In this document: one piece after another, positions 1-9,437 of the stretch
How positions within the stretch are numbered: position 1 is the first letter of the stretch
Layout of the letters: every line of letters starts with the position of its first letter
Assembly (NCBI GenBank): GCA_021774625.1
Contig: JAJFIV010000001.1
Span: 124,001 to 188,000, forward strand
Length of the DNA stretch: 64,000 nt
Source of the DNA: Alphaproteobacteria bacterium
GTDB taxonomy: Bacteria > Pseudomonadota > Alphaproteobacteria > Sphingomonadales > JAKSBY01
Reading direction: 5' to 3'
Position numbers and translations under genes: made by a program
Notes under the pieces: generated by a model
Database searches by the model: none
What the model saw: the letters and a program-made list of their open reading frames with translations, nothing else
What the model was told of the DNA's origin: nothing

Positions 1-74
1 CCTTTCAGCACACGGATATTGCGGTCCCCCTGGATAAAGGTCCGGCTGACATTCTGGATTTGCAGCGCTGCCAT
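1..74 (-). CDS. lolD: LolD N-terminus (lipoprotein-release ABC ATPase), partial
   Basis: Only the first 24 or so codons lie in the window, reading MAALQIQNVSRTFIQGDR and onward; the gene runs off the left edge. Its ATG overlaps the TAA stop of the upstream permease gene by one base, so the two are translationally coupled. The start of an ABC ATPase directly after a LolC/E-type permease is the known lolC-lolD order, in which LolD powers release of lipoproteins from the inner membrane. The Walker motifs lie outside the window, so the call rests on position and the typical N-terminus. Confidence 0.7.
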   Translation of the reverse strand, partial: MAALQIQNVSRTFIQGDRNIRVLK

Positions 75-1318
75 TATTCGTACCTCAGGACTTCAACGGG
101 ATCGAGGCGCGATGCCCGCCAGGACGGCGGCAGGGTCGCCAGCAGCGACAGGAGCAAAGCTATGCCCAGTGTCGCAATCACTTCTCCCATATCCATCTTG
201 GCCGGAATTTCCGACAGGAAGCGCACTTCCGGATTCCAGAGCTCCGTCCCGGTCAGGGCCTGCAAAAACTGACGGATTGTTTCGATATTCTCCACAAAGG
301 CTACACCCAGCAGAAATCCGCCCAGCGTCCCGACAATGCCGATGCTCGCTCCGGCAATAATAAAAATCCGCAGCACGGACACCTGGCTCGCTCCCATGGT
401 GCGCAGAATCGCAATATCCCGTGATTTGTCCTTCACCAGCATGATCAGGCTGGAAATAATATTGAGCGAGGCCACCAGGATAATCAGGGTCAGAATGATG
501 AACATGACATTGCGCTCCACATCCAGCGCACCGACCAGCGCCGCGTTAAACTGACGCCAGCCGGTGGCAACGCCCTGATCGCCGATGATGTCAATCACCG
601 GCTGCATGATGCGGTCCACATCCTCCGGATTCTCGAGGAAAATTTCGATACTGCTGACCGCGTCGGGCAGGCGGAAATAACGCTGCGCCATATCGAGCGG
701 CATGCCGATAAAGCTGGAATCATAATCGAACACACCCATATCGACGGTCGCCGCAATGGTAAAGGCTACTCCTCGCGGCAGCGAGCCGAGGGGCGTCGAA
801 GTGAATTTGGGGGAAAGCAATGTTACTTCATCCCCCGCCATCAGGCCTAGAGAGCGGGCCAGGCGATGTCCCAGAATCACGCTATATTCGCTGTCCAGAT
901 CGTCCAGTGACCCGGTTACTACGGTCGCATTAACCAGATTTTCCTCCGTCAAATCCTCCGCCGCGACGCCACGGACAATGGCGCCGGAGGCCAAACCGCG
1001 ATTGATCGCCATCACCTGGCCCTGAATGAAGGGCGTGGCGCTTTTAACGCCGGGAATGGCGCGAATACGCGCCGTCAGATCCTCATAGGCACGGATTTCG
1101 CCGCTATAGCCATTGACAACGATATGACCATTATAGCCGAGGATTTTATCCAGCAGTTCGGCGCGAAAGCCGTTCATTACCGCCATCACGATGATCAGTG
1201 TGGCGACCCCCAGACTGATACCGAGAAAGGCGATAATGGCGATGATCGAGATAAAACTGTCCTGCCGTCTGGCCCGCAAATAGCGGAAGGCAACCATCCA
1301 TTCAAAGGCCTGCGGCAT
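74..1318 (-). CDS. lolC: Lipoprotein-releasing ABC transporter permease, LolC/LolE family
   Basis: Inner-membrane permease of the LolCDE complex, which extracts mature lipoproteins and hands them to the carrier LolA. The 414-residue protein has the family layout: one membrane helix near residues 18-45, a large periplasmic domain, then three C-terminal helices at about 275-297, 320-345 and 377-400. The C-terminus LDPVEVLRYE is typical. It starts two bases after proS and overlaps the downstream lolD start, so proS-lolC-lolD form one minus-strand operon. Alphaproteobacteria commonly have a single LolC/E-type permease; whether this is closer to LolC or LolE cannot be settled by eye. Confidence 0.93.
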   Translation of the reverse strand: MPQAFEWMVAFRYLRARRQDSFISIIAIIAFLGISLGVATLIIVMAVMNGFRAELLDKILGYNGHIVVNGYSGEIRAYEDLTARIRAIPGVKSATPFIQGQVMAINRGLASGAIVRGVAAEDLTEENLVNATVVTGSLDDLDSEYSVILGHRLARSLGLMAGDEVTLLSPKFTSTPLGSLPRGVAFTIAATVDMGVFDYDSSFIGMPLDMAQRYFRLPDAVSSIEIFLENPEDVDRIMQPVIDIIGDQGVATGWRQFNAALVGALDVERNVMFIILTLIILVASLNIISSLIMLVKDKSRDIAILRTMGASQVSVLRIFIIAGASIGIVGTLGGFLLGVAFVENIETIRQFLQALTGTELWNPEVRFLSEIPAKMDMGEVIATLGIALLLSLLATLPPSWRASRLDPVEVLRYE

Positions 1319-1320
1319 AG

Positions 1321-2631
1321 CTAACCCGCCAGTCTGGTTAAAACATCATCCGGCGACAACTCGAGTCTTTCACCGGTGGCCCGGTTTTTCACTTCGACAA
1401 TGCCGGACTTGACTCCGCGCGGACCAATTGCCGTCTGCCACGGCAGACCGATCAGGTCCATCGTGGAAAATTTTGCGCCCGCCCGCTCATCCCGGTCATC
1501 ATAAAGGACTTCTATACCGGCGGCAGAAAGCTTGTCATAAAGATCGTCGCAAGCATTCGCGCAGGCGGCATCATCAACACGGAGGTTAAGCAGGCCGACC
1601 TTGAAAGGCGCAACACTTTCCGGCCAGATAATCCCGGCCTCGTCGTGGCTGGCCTCAATGATCGCGCCAACCAGGCGGGAGACACCGATACCGTAGGAGC
1701 CCATCTGAACGGTCACAGCCTCACCATCCGGTCCCTGAACCGCAGCGCCCAGCGGCTTCGAATATTTATCCCCGAAATAGAAAATATGGCCAACCTCTAT
1801 ACCGCGGCGGGATTTGAGATCAGCCGCCGCAACAGGGCAGCCGGCGGGATCGTGCTTTTCATCGGTCGCCGCATAAAGGCCTGTCCAGTGGTCGACAACA
1901 GATTGCAGGTCGTCCTGACCGGCATTTTCGATCAGCGCATCGAAGGTCTCGAAATCCTTGTGGTAGAAAACCTCGCTTTCGCCTGTTTCCGCCAGTACGA
2001 TAAATTCATGGGACAGATCGCCGCCAATCGGGCCGGTATCCGCCGCCATCGGAATAGGCTTCAGACCCATCCGGGCGAAGGTCCGGAGATAGGCCACGAA
2101 CATGGCGTTATAGGAGCGCCGGCCGGCCTCATCGTCGAGGTCAAACGAATAGTTATCCTTCATCAAAAATTCGCGTCCGCGCATCACGCCAAAGCGGGGC
2201 CGGATTTCATCCCGGAACTTCCATTGAATATGATAAAGATTCTTCGGAAGGTCTTTATAACTCTTAATGTTATTTCTGAAGATATCAGTGATAAGCTCTT
2301 CATTTGTCGGACCATATAGCATCTCACGATCTTGCCGATCCTTGATCCGCAGCATCTCCTTGCCATAGTCGTCATAGCGCCCGCTCTCAACCCACAGATC
2401 GGCCGCCTGAATGGTCGGCATCAGCATTTCCTGGGCACCGGCCCGGTCCTGTTCCTCACGCACGATCTGCTCGATTTTCTTCAGCACCCGAAAACCCAGC
2501 GGCAGCCAGGAATAAATCCCCGCACTGGCCTGCCGCACCATGCCGGCGCGCAGCATCAGCCGGTGCGACACAATCTGTGCCTCGGTGGGATTTTCCCGCA
2601 AGGTGGGCATAAAATACTGACTTAAACGCAT
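1321..2631 (-). CDS. proS: Prolyl-tRNA synthetase (short alphaproteobacterial type)
   Basis: Class II aminoacyl-tRNA synthetase that charges tRNA-Pro. The 436-residue form has motif 1/2 sequence near [20 protein letters not shown] and goes from the catalytic core to the anticodon-binding domain at about residues 340-436. It lacks the roughly 180-residue editing insertion of the E. coli enzyme, as is usual in alphaproteobacteria. I placed the start at [10 protein letters not shown]; an open frame extends 22 codons upstream but runs into a long hairpin, and those residues look non-coding. First gene of the proS-lolC-lolD operon. A tRNA-Pro gene lies at the far end of the window. Confidence 0.96.
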   Translation of the reverse strand: MRLSQYFMPTLRENPTEAQIVSHRLMLRAGMVRQASAGIYSWLPLGFRVLKKIEQIVREEQDRAGAQEMLMPTIQAADLWVESGRYDDYGKEMLRIKDRQDREMLYGPTNEELITDIFRNNIKSYKDLPKNLYHIQWKFRDEIRPRFGVMRGREFLMKDNYSFDLDDEAGRRSYNAMFVAYLRTFARMGLKPIPMAADTGPIGGDLSHEFIVLAETGESEVFYHKDFETFDALIENAGQDDLQSVVDHWTGLYAATDEKHDPAGCPVAAADLKSRRGIEVGHIFYFGDKYSKPLGAAVQGPDGEAVTVQMGSYGIGVSRLVGAIIEASHDEAGIIWPESVAPFKVGLLNLRVDDAACANACDDLYDKLSAAGIEVLYDDRDERAGAKFSTMDLIGLPWQTAIGPRGVKSGIVEVKNRATGERLELSPDDVLTRLAG

Positions 2632-2656
2632 AGCATTTTGTCCTGTGGACGCATCA

Positions 2657-2728
2657 CCAGCCCGCTCCCCCGGCCCAACCACCCGCCAGGATACCAAATG
2701 GGGTGGTTGGGCCGGGAGAGCGGGCTGG
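2657..2728. repeat. Long near-perfect inverted repeat between atm1 and proS
   Basis: Two 28-base arms, 2657-2684 and 2701-2728, are reverse complements at 27 of 28 positions, separated by a 16-base loop. The stem is very GC-rich (it begins CCAGCCCGCT). It lies between the 3' end of the Atm1-like gene and the proS start, both on the minus strand. It could end transcription from the exporter gene or be a copy of a dispersed palindrome. No T-run follows on either strand, so it is not a standard intrinsic terminator. Confidence 0.85.
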
Positions 2729-2754
2729 CTAGGCGCATTTCAGTGCACAAACAT

Positions 2755-4575
2755 TTACGGGTCCTTTTGCAGTTCCGCAAGTTTTTCCTGAGCCAGCGCC
2801 GCCTCCTGCTGGCGGGCCCACATGGCGGCGTAGATTCCGCCCCGCGCCAGAAGCGCGTCATGACGTCCACGTTCGGTAATTTTCCCGTCTTCAAGCACCA
2901 GGATTTCATCGGCGTCAATGATGGTGGAAAGCCGGTGGGCAATGACCAGGGTGGTGCGATTTTTGGTGAGATTCTTCAGGGAGTCCTGAATTTCCCGCTC
3001 GGTCTGGGTATCAAGCGCCGATGTGGCCTCGTCCAGCAGCAGAATGGCCGGGTTTTTCAGAATGGTCCGGGCGATGGCAACCCGCTGCTTTTCGCCGCCG
3101 GAAAGTTTCAGGCCGCGCTCGCCGACCATGGCATCATAGCCATCCGGCAGTTTGGCGATAAAATCATCAATCCGCGCCAGCTTCGCCGCCCCGGCGATCT
3201 GATCCATGCCGGCCGCCGGATCGCCATACTGGATATTATAGCGGATGGTGTCATTAAACAGCACCGTATCCTGCGGCACAATGCCGATGACCGCCCGCAG
3301 GCTGCGCTGCGTCACATCGCGGATATCCTGACCGTCGATGGTCACTTTGCCGGCGGCAATATCGTAAAAACGGTATAGAATGCGGGAGAGGGTGGATTTA
3401 CCCGCGCCGCTTGGCCCGACAACGGCCACGGTCTTTCCAGCGGGCACGGTGAAGGAAATATCCTTTAAGATCTGCCGCCGTTCCTCATAGAAAAAGGACA
3501 CATTGTCGAAAATAATTTCGCCGCCCCCTATCTGCAAGTCCGGCGCATCCGGCTTGTCCTTGATCTCCGCCTCGCGGTCCATAAGGTCAAACATATATTC
3601 CATATCCACCAGGCTCTGCTTGATTTCGCGGTAAACAAAACCGAGAAAATTGAGCGGAATAAAAAGCTGGATCAGCAGCGTATTGACCAGCACGAAATCA
3701 CCGATGGTCAGACGCCCGTCCACATAGCCGACGGTCGCCAGGACCATAATACCGACCAGTCCAAGATTGATAGTCAGCGATTGCGCGGCATTCAAAAGCG
3801 CCAGGGACGACTGGCTTTTGACGGCGGCATCGCGGTAACGGCGCAAGGCAACGTCATAGCGGCCGGATTCATGCTCTTCATTGCCGAAATATTTGACCGT
3901 TTCGAAATTCAGCAGACTGTCGACGGCCTTGGTGTTGGCCACATTATCCTGCTGGTTCATGTCGCGGCGGAATTTCAGCCGCCATTCGGTCATCAGCAGG
4001 GTCAGGGCAATGTAGCCAATCACGCTCGCCAGCAGAATGACCAGAAACCAGCCGCCGAAATTCACATAAAAAATACCGGAAACCAGGAAAATCTCGACAA
4101 TGGTCGGCAGGATGCTGAACAGCATAAAACGCAGCAGAAAATCGATGCCCCGTGTCCCCCGCTCAATCGACCGCGCGAGGCCGCCCATGCGCCGTTCCAG
4201 ATGAAAGCGCAGCGACAGCCGGTGAATATGCTGAAAAACCTCAAGCGCGATGGTTCTGAGCGCATTCTGCCCCACCTTGACAAAGATCGCATCCCTGAGC
4301 TCGCCAAACAGAATCGCTCCAAACCGGGCAAGCCCATAGGCAACAATCAGGCCGATAATAACGGAAAGCGTCTTTTCCGCCTCCCCCGACAGCCCGTCAA
4401 TGGCATATTTATAGAGAAATGGCGTAAAGACGGTGATTGCCTTGGCGCCAAGCAGGAAGAAAATGGCGAAGACCACGCGGACCTTCAGTTCCGCCTGCCC
4501 CTTCGGCCACAGATAGGGCAGAAACCGGCGGATCATCCGCCATTGCGCGTTTTTTTCGGTTGTTTCATCAGTCAT
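2755..4575 (-). CDS. atm1: ABC exporter, Atm1/ABCB7 type (ATPase fused to membrane domain)
   Basis: Half-transporter of 606 residues with an N-terminal membrane domain (helices spread over about 25-330) and a C-terminal ATPase. Walker A GPSGAGKS, signature LSGGEKQRVAIAR and Walker B ILLLDEATSALD are all intact. The stretch VKYFGNEEHESGRYD and the following ALLNAAQS resemble the glutathione-binding cavity helices of the Atm1 family, whose members export glutathione-linked sulfur or metal adducts. A Novosphingobium homologue is the best-known bacterial example. It stands alone on the minus strand, divergent from 4672. A general multidrug exporter is the alternative, but the helix motifs favour Atm1. 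Confidence 0.88.
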   Translation of the reverse strand: MTDETTEKNAQWRMIRRFLPYLWPKGQAELKVRVVFAIFFLLGAKAITVFTPFLYKYAIDGLSGEAEKTLSVIIGLIVAYGLARFGAILFGELRDAIFVKVGQNALRTIALEVFQHIHRLSLRFHLERRMGGLARSIERGTRGIDFLLRFMLFSILPTIVEIFLVSGIFYVNFGGWFLVILLASVIGYIALTLLMTEWRLKFRRDMNQQDNVANTKAVDSLLNFETVKYFGNEEHESGRYDVALRRYRDAAVKSQSSLALLNAAQSLTINLGLVGIMVLATVGYVDGRLTIGDFVLVNTLLIQLFIPLNFLGFVYREIKQSLVDMEYMFDLMDREAEIKDKPDAPDLQIGGGEIIFDNVSFFYEERRQILKDISFTVPAGKTVAVVGPSGAGKSTLSRILYRFYDIAAGKVTIDGQDIRDVTQRSLRAVIGIVPQDTVLFNDTIRYNIQYGDPAAGMDQIAGAAKLARIDDFIAKLPDGYDAMVGERGLKLSGGEKQRVAIARTILKNPAILLLDEATSALDTQTEREIQDSLKNLTKNRTTLVIAHRLSTIIDADEILVLEDGKITERGRHDALLARGGIYAAMWARQQEAALAQEKLAELQKDP

Positions 4576-4671
4576 GCGGGAAATTCACCGGTTGAAATGG
4601 GGCTTTTTTACTCTTCGTTAAACGCGATACAGCATAGTGGCCAGCGGGGGAAGACAGGCAGTACCCCGCAT

Positions 4672-5148
4672 ATGGTAAAGAGCGCAACCAAATCAAGCCA
4701 GGCGACGATTTCCCTGGACCATGCTTTGGAACAGGTTTCCGCAGGCTTTTCAGAAGCAACTCTCCCGGACAATCTGTCTTTTGGCTTTCATTGGAACAAT
4801 TTGCAATGGCATCTGAATGCGCAGGAACTGGACGGGGCTTTTTCGCTCTCCCTGCAAGCGTGTCTTGGTCTGATTCCCTTCACCGCAGAAGATTCGCACC
4901 GCCGCCAGGCTGCTCTGCAGTCCCTGCTTGACTGGCCGCCCGCAGAAAATAACCGGCTGTCCGTTAACAGGGAAGGCACCGTGACACTATCCCTCGAAGG
5001 ACGGTTCGAAGACGACCATCATATCGGCAACCTGATGATGGCGGCGCTGCTCATGCTGATCGGAATTAAGGACAGCGCCGCAAACCTTGCCGGAAACCTG
5101 ATTCCAAATCCGCGAAAAGAAACCGCCGGCAAGAAACGGGCCGCCTAA
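4672..5148 (+). CDS. Small protein of unknown function, possibly YbjN-like
   Basis: A 158-residue protein with no signal peptide or membrane helix. I chose the ATG at 4672; the open frame upstream is antisense to the exporter gene and reads as noise. The pattern of two helices flanking strands, with LSVNREGTVTLSLEG and a hydrophobic helix IGNLMMAALLMLIG, recalls the type III chaperone-like fold of YbjN proteins, but this is an impression. A GC-rich hairpin (GCGGGG pairing with CCCCGC) sits just before the ATG and no clear Shine-Dalgarno is seen. Its stop codon overlaps the stop of the convergent LysM gene. Confidence 0.6.
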   Translation: MVKSATKSSQATISLDHALEQVSAGFSEATLPDNLSFGFHWNNLQWHLNAQELDGAFSLSLQACLGLIPFTAEDSHRRQAALQSLLDWPPAENNRLSVNREGTVTLSLEGRFEDDHHIGNLMMAALLMLIGIKDSAANLAGNLIPNPRKETAGKKRAA

Positions 5149-6185
5149 CGGCGCTGGCCGTTCTTTTTACCGTTTGAACCGGGCAGGTTAAATAACTGAC
5201 CCGGATAAATCAGATTCGGATCACGGATCTGGTCGGCGTTCTCCTGGAAAATCATGGTATAGTGGTAACCCACACCATAAAGCTCGCGGGCTATATGCCA
5301 GAGATTATTGCCCTTCAGGACCAAAACCTTGCTTTCCGCCAGCGTTGCCTGAATGGGCTCGCCGCGGGAAAATGGCTGTTCGATGCGAAGCTGCACGTCG
5401 CCGACGCCTATTACCTGATCAAGCCGCATGGTGTGCTCGCCTTCAGAAATTTCCTCACGGGGCTCCAGTGTCCACAGGCCATTATCGTCGGCGCTGGCGT
5501 CGCCGATAAAAACATTATCCAGATAAATCCGCACCGTCGCCCGCGGCAGCGCCCGGCCGGATATCAGCGCGTCGCCGCTGGCATCATAATCAAGCGTATC
5601 CACCGTCAGGCTGTCACCAATTTCTCCGACCGCCTTGGAGCCGGGCTTTTGCAGCACACGGCTGGCGCCCTGCCCATCGCGGGGCGTCAGCACTGCCACC
5701 ACCCCGTCGGACTGGTTATCAACAAAGCGCTCATCTTCGCGTTCCGGGATCGAAAGCACCACGATATCCCTGGATTGCAGGGCTTCGACCCCGCCAAGGC
5801 GGGAGGAAAGACTTAATTCTGCGGGTCCTGCCTTCAGCGGCTGTTCCAGAATGACCACCCATTCACCGTTGGTATCGGCGGTGGCGGTGGCTATCAGTTC
5901 TTCGTCCGCGAAAATCTCGACATTGCTGCCCGGCGCGGCGCGGCCGGCAATAACTCCGGTGCCGCCCCGGCTGATCCGGACCACATCGAAACTCGGACCG
6001 GGGTCAGCGGCGGGGCCGCCATTAGCGGCCACCGGGTTATCCTGTCCGCCTGATCCGGCAACATCATCCACCGGAATTTCACCCTGACGCAAAAACACCA
6101 CAATCGCAGCAATAATTGCCGCCGCACAGAGAAGAGCAAATATTCCCAGCCGCAAACTGTTATATTTTTTGTCTTGCTCGTCCAC
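5145..6185 (-). CDS. Membrane-anchored protein with C-terminal LysM domain
   Basis: 346 residues with one N-terminal membrane helix (about 13-33, LGIFALLCAAAIIAAIVVFL) and most of the chain outside the cytoplasm. Two Ig-like or adhesion-like segments (around 70-130 and 200-270, each with an ALPRATVRIYLDN or AAPGSNVEIFADE pattern) lead to a LysM domain at about 285-335 (NNLWHIARELYG to YPGQLFNLP). LysM binds peptidoglycan, so a periplasmic wall-associated role is likely. The start is GTG with a weak ribosome site. The gene is monocistronic and converges on the unknown gene at 4672. Confidence 0.82.
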   Translation of the reverse strand: MDEQDKKYNSLRLGIFALLCAAAIIAAIVVFLRQGEIPVDDVAGSGGQDNPVAANGGPAADPGPSFDVVRISRGGTGVIAGRAAPGSNVEIFADEELIATATADTNGEWVVILEQPLKAGPAELSLSSRLGGVEALQSRDIVVLSIPEREDERFVDNQSDGVVAVLTPRDGQGASRVLQKPGSKAVGEIGDSLTVDTLDYDASGDALISGRALPRATVRIYLDNVFIGDASADDNGLWTLEPREEISEGEHTMRLDQVIGVGDVQLRIEQPFSRGEPIQATLAESKVLVLKGNNLWHIARELYGVGYHYTMIFQENADQIRDPNLIYPGQLFNLPGSNGKKNGQRR

Positions 6186-6402
6186 TCTCAGTTACCATTG
6201 TCAAGAAATGTATTGGCGGCGTTTACGGAAGTGATACCTATTATAACGCATAGTGATAAATTATAGAGAATATTAATAAAAGTCATATGAATTTCACTTT
6301 AATTCAAGATACCCATCTTATGAAGCACCAGGTTTGTTCCTATCAAGAGATCGGCCATCTCGTCTTAACGCACAATGAACGAACCGCCGCAGGAATGAAA
6401 AA

Positions 6403-6987
6403 ATGAAAGCCGTTAAAAGTATATGCGTTTATTGCGGGTCACGCACCGGACTGGACTCTTCCTACCGTGAGCTAGCGGAAGACTTGGGCAAGATCATGGC
6501 CGACCGCGGCATCCGTCTTGTTTATGGAGCCGGCAGCATCGGCCTGATGGGCGTCATTGCCCGGCGCATCCTTGAGGAGGGCGGCCAGGTCACCGGCATT
6601 ATACCGGGACATCTGGACGAGGCGGAAGTCAGCCTGAAGGGCCTCACCGAGCTCCATGTGGTTGAAAATATGCATATCCGCAAGAAAATGATGTTTGACC
6701 GGTCGGATGCCTTTGTGGTGCTTCCCGGCGGGCTCGGCACGCTGGATGAATTGTTTGAAACCACGACCTGGAAGCAGCTCGGCCTGCATGGCAAGCCGAT
6801 TATTGTGGTCAATCACAAAGGGTACTGGGACCCCTTTGTCCGGCTGGTGGAACATGTGGTGGACCAGGGCTTTGCCGGCGCCCACAGCCTTGGCCTTTAT
6901 CAGGTGGTGGACAGCGTCGATGAGATTTTCCCGGCGCTGGAAGCCGTACCGCAGGCGCAACGAGCCTCGCAGTCAGAGCTTTTCTGA
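6403..6987 (+). CDS. LOG family protein (nucleotide 5'-monophosphate phosphoribohydrolase)
   Basis: 194 residues with the LOG signature PGGLGTLDELFE near residue 107 and an N-terminal Rossmann motif (CVYCGSRTG). Characterised family members cleave the N-glycosidic bond of AMP or cytokinin ribotides, releasing the base and ribose 5-phosphate; older annotations call them lysine decarboxylases, which is wrong. The gene has its own AT-rich upstream region (6186-6402), divergent from the LysM gene. It precedes icd by about 210 bases and is probably transcribed separately. Confidence 0.9.
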   Translation: MKAVKSICVYCGSRTGLDSSYRELAEDLGKIMADRGIRLVYGAGSIGLMGVIARRILEEGGQVTGIIPGHLDEAEVSLKGLTELHVVENMHIRKKMMFDRSDAFVVLPGGLGTLDELFETTTWKQLGLHGKPIIVVNHKGYWDPFVRLVEHVVDQGFAGAHSLGLYQVVDSVDEIFPALEAVPQAQRASQSELF

Positions 6988-7036
6988 AACCTTTAGTGTT
7001 TTGAATATGGCCGGGCTTCAACAGGTGGCTGCGCGG

Positions 7037-7052
7037 CACTCAGCCCGAACGG
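7037..7052. repeat. Copy of a 16-base dispersed repeat shared with 51879-51894
   Basis: The string CACTCAGCCCGAACGG occurs here, between the LOG gene and icd, and again exactly at 51879-51894 upstream of amiC. Here the surrounding element is degenerate (no matching terminal inverted repeats), whereas the second site is intact. This fits a dispersed intergenic palindromic element. Confidence 0.6.
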
Positions 7053-7133
7053 GGCGAGGGTGTGCCGAAAGGCGGGAGCATAAGCTCATTCGCCACATCT
7101 CCAGCAGCAGCAATCATTATAAGCTGCATTCGG

Positions 7134-7161
7134 TTGACAATTAAGTGCCGGGTGTTAATTT
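7134..7161 (+). promoter_or_regulatory. Possible icd promoter
   Basis: A perfect -35 box TTGACA (7134-7139) is followed 16 bases later by TAATTT (7156-7161). The predicted transcript start would be about 30 bases before the icd ATG, which carries an AAGGA ribosome site. The -10 box is weak, so this is only a candidate. Confidence 0.4.
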
Positions 7162-7198
7162 CCCGGAACTCCCGGGCCAATCAATTAAGGAACACCTC

Positions 7199-8416
7199 AT
7201 GAGCAAAATCAAAGTTGAGAATCCGATCGTCGAAATAGATGGCGACGAAATGACCCGGATCATCTGGCAATGGATCCGTGAACGCCTGATTTTGCCCTAT
7301 CTGGACATTAACCTCCTTTATTATGATCTCTCCATCACGTCCCGGGATGAGACCGGCGATCAGATCACCGTTGATGCGGCGGAAGCCATTAAGAAGCATG
7401 GCGTCGGCATCAAATGCGCGACCATCACGCCGGATGAAGCGCGGGTAGAAGAGTTCGGCCTCAAGAAAATGTGGCGCTCCCCTAACGGCACCATCCGCAA
7501 TATCCTCGGCGGCACGGTTTTCCGGGCGCCCATTATCATGTCGAATGTGCCAAGGCTGGTCCCCGGCTGGACAAAACCCATCGTCATCGGCCGCCATGCT
7601 TTTGGCGACCAGTACCGGGCGACGGATTTCCTGATCCCCGGCAAGGGGCGGCTGACCATGCGCTTTGAGCCGGAAGATGGCGGAGAGGCAATTGAGAAAG
7701 AGGTCTTCCAATTTCCATCCGCTGGTGTCACAATGGGTATGTATAACCTGGATGACAGCATCACCGACTTTGCCCGCGCGTCTCTGAACTACGCCTTCAA
7801 TCTTGGCTGGCCGCTTTATCTCTCCACCAAAAACACGATCCTCAAAGCCTATGACGGCCGCTTCAAGGATATCTTCCAGTATATTTACGAAACGGAATTC
7901 AAAGATAAATTTAAGGAAAAAGGCATTGTTTATGAACATCGCCTGATCGACGACATGGTGGCCTCGGCGCTGAAATGGGACGGCGGCTTTGTCTGGGCCT
8001 GCAAGAATTATGACGGCGATGTGCAGTCGGACACCGTGGCGCAGGGTTTCGGCTCCCTGGGCCTGATGACTTCCATCCTGATGACGCCGGATGGCGACAC
8101 GGTGGAGTCAGAAGCCGCCCACGGCACCGTCACCCGGCATTACCGCCAGCATCAGGAAGGCAAGGAAACATCCACCAATCCCATCGCTTCCATCTTCGCC
8201 TGGACCGGCGGCCTCAAGCATCGCGGCAAAATCGACAATACGCCCGATGTGGTGAAATTCGCCGAAACGCTGGAACGGGTCTGTGTCGACACCGTCGAAT
8301 CCGGCCATATGACGAAGGATCTGGCTTTGCTGGTCGGCCCCGAACAGGCCTGGCTCACCACCCAGCAATTCTTCGCCAAAATCGACGAGAATCTGCAGGC
8401 GGCGCTGACTGGCTGA
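7199..8416 (+). CDS. icd: NADP-dependent isocitrate dehydrogenase
   Basis: TCA-cycle enzyme converting isocitrate to 2-oxoglutarate and CO2 with NADP. The 405-residue protein is the eukaryote-like homodimeric form common in alphaproteobacteria, with the substrate loop [19 protein letters not shown] near residues 94-112 and [13 protein letters not shown] near 132. I took the ATG at 7199 ([11 protein letters not shown]), preceded by AAGGA; an 18-codon upstream extension in the same frame is leader sequence. Monocistronic, with a candidate promoter at 7134 and a palindromic element downstream. Confidence 0.97.
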   Translation: MSKIKVENPIVEIDGDEMTRIIWQWIRERLILPYLDINLLYYDLSITSRDETGDQITVDAAEAIKKHGVGIKCATITPDEARVEEFGLKKMWRSPNGTIRNILGGTVFRAPIIMSNVPRLVPGWTKPIVIGRHAFGDQYRATDFLIPGKGRLTMRFEPEDGGEAIEKEVFQFPSAGVTMGMYNLDDSITDFARASLNYAFNLGWPLYLSTKNTILKAYDGRFKDIFQYIYETEFKDKFKEKGIVYEHRLIDDMVASALKWDGGFVWACKNYDGDVQSDTVAQGFGSLGLMTSILMTPDGDTVESEAAHGTVTRHYRQHQEGKETSTNPIASIFAWTGGLKHRGKIDNTPDVVKFAETLERVCVDTVESGHMTKDLALLVGPEQAWLTTQQFFAKIDENLQAALTG

Positions 8417-8425
8417 TCATAACAT

Positions 8426-8506
8426 TGTCATTCCCGCGCAGGCGGGAATCCTGTTTCCCCTTCCCAGATGGTCGATCCATGGACTCCCGCCTTCGCGGAA
8501 GTGACA
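8426..8506. repeat. Composite palindromic intergenic repeat between icd and btuF-like gene
   Basis: Arms 8426-8451 (TGTCATTCCCGCGCAGGCGG onward) and 8481-8506 are reverse complements at 22 of 26 positions. Each arm is itself a small palindrome (TTCCCGCGCAGGCGGGAA in the left arm). The element fills the gap between two convergent genes and could form a cloverleaf-like RNA fold. It resembles the extragenic palindromes dispersed in many proteobacterial genomes and may also act as a two-way transcription stop. Confidence 0.75.
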
Positions 8507-8507
8507 T

Positions 8508-9428
8508 TCACCACTTCTTCCATTTGCCAAAATTATCCGGCGGGAAAATATCCGGGTGGAAGATTTCAGCGAGGATTTTCAGGGATGTGAGAAAGCCTGG
8601 GCCGGGCCGGTTGAAATAGTGATGGCCGTCAGCGTAAAAGACTTGGCCGGACTGGACCGCGCGCAAACCCTGCCAGCTGGGATTTTGGCTGATCTCACGC
8701 AAATCCCGCTCACAGGCGTCAAGCTCGAAGCCGCAGGGGGCAACGAAGATCAGGTCGGGGTCGGCCTGTTCCATGTCATCAAAACTGGTCCACGGGGATT
8801 TTTCGCCGGCCCGGCTGATCAGGTTGATGCCGCCGGCCATATCCACCAGTTCCGGCATCCAGTTGCCGCCAGCCATCAGGGGATCCAGCCATTCGATAAA
8901 GGATACGCGCGGCTTTGTTCCGGCCTGATGGGCTTTAGCGGCGATGGCCTGCATGGCTTCGGTGATACGCTGGATGAAGACTTCGCCCTCCGGCTCCCGG
9001 CCCAGCGCTTCGGCAATCTTGCGGGTATCGTCCCAGACGCCGGCCAGGTCCGTCGGCATCAGCGTTACTATATCGGGTAAATAGTCCAGCCATTGCTCGA
9101 CCGCGGCCAGCAGGCCGGCTTCACTGACGCCGCAGACCTGACAATGGGACTGGGTGATAATGACATCGGGCTTCAGCGCCTTCAGTCTTTCGCCATCAAT
9201 CCGGTACACGCCAAGCGCCTCCTCTAGAACCGCCCGGACCCGGTCTTCAATCTCCCGGCTGGTGCCGTCGGGATCGAATTTCGGTTCCGACAGGCGAGGT
9301 AATATTTTTACATCTGCCGGTGTATCGCATTCATGGGAAACCCCGACCAGATTCCCAAGCCCGCCGAGTGCGACCACCATTTCCGTCGCGCTGGGCAGCA
9401 GCGAAATCACCCGCAGGTTATCTGACAT
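8508..9428 (-). CDS. Cobalamin-binding (BtuF-like) protein without signal peptide
   Basis: 306 residues of the periplasmic-binding-protein fold used for corrinoids and siderophores: ISLLPSATEMVVALG at the N-terminus, DVIITQSHCQVCGVS near residue 95 and FIEWLDPLMAGGNWMPELV near 185. Classical BtuF is exported, but this one starts directly with the first strand and has no signal sequence, as in a group of cytosolic relatives whose role is unknown. It lies 9 bases after der at the end of the panB-yfgM-bamB-der run. No permease or ATPase is adjacent, so transport cannot be assumed. Confidence 0.82.
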   Translation of the reverse strand: MSDNLRVISLLPSATEMVVALGGLGNLVGVSHECDTPADVKILPRLSEPKFDPDGTSREIEDRVRAVLEEALGVYRIDGERLKALKPDVIITQSHCQVCGVSEAGLLAAVEQWLDYLPDIVTLMPTDLAGVWDDTRKIAEALGREPEGEVFIQRITEAMQAIAAKAHQAGTKPRVSFIEWLDPLMAGGNWMPELVDMAGGINLISRAGEKSPWTSFDDMEQADPDLIFVAPCGFELDACERDLREISQNPSWQGLRAVQSGQVFYADGHHYFNRPGPGFLTSLKILAEIFHPDIFPPDNFGKWKKW

Positions 9429-9437
9429 GGCCGGACC

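Noticed and set aside
3781-4671. Long upstream extension of the small gene at 4672
   Set aside because: Antisense to the exporter gene and not protein-like.
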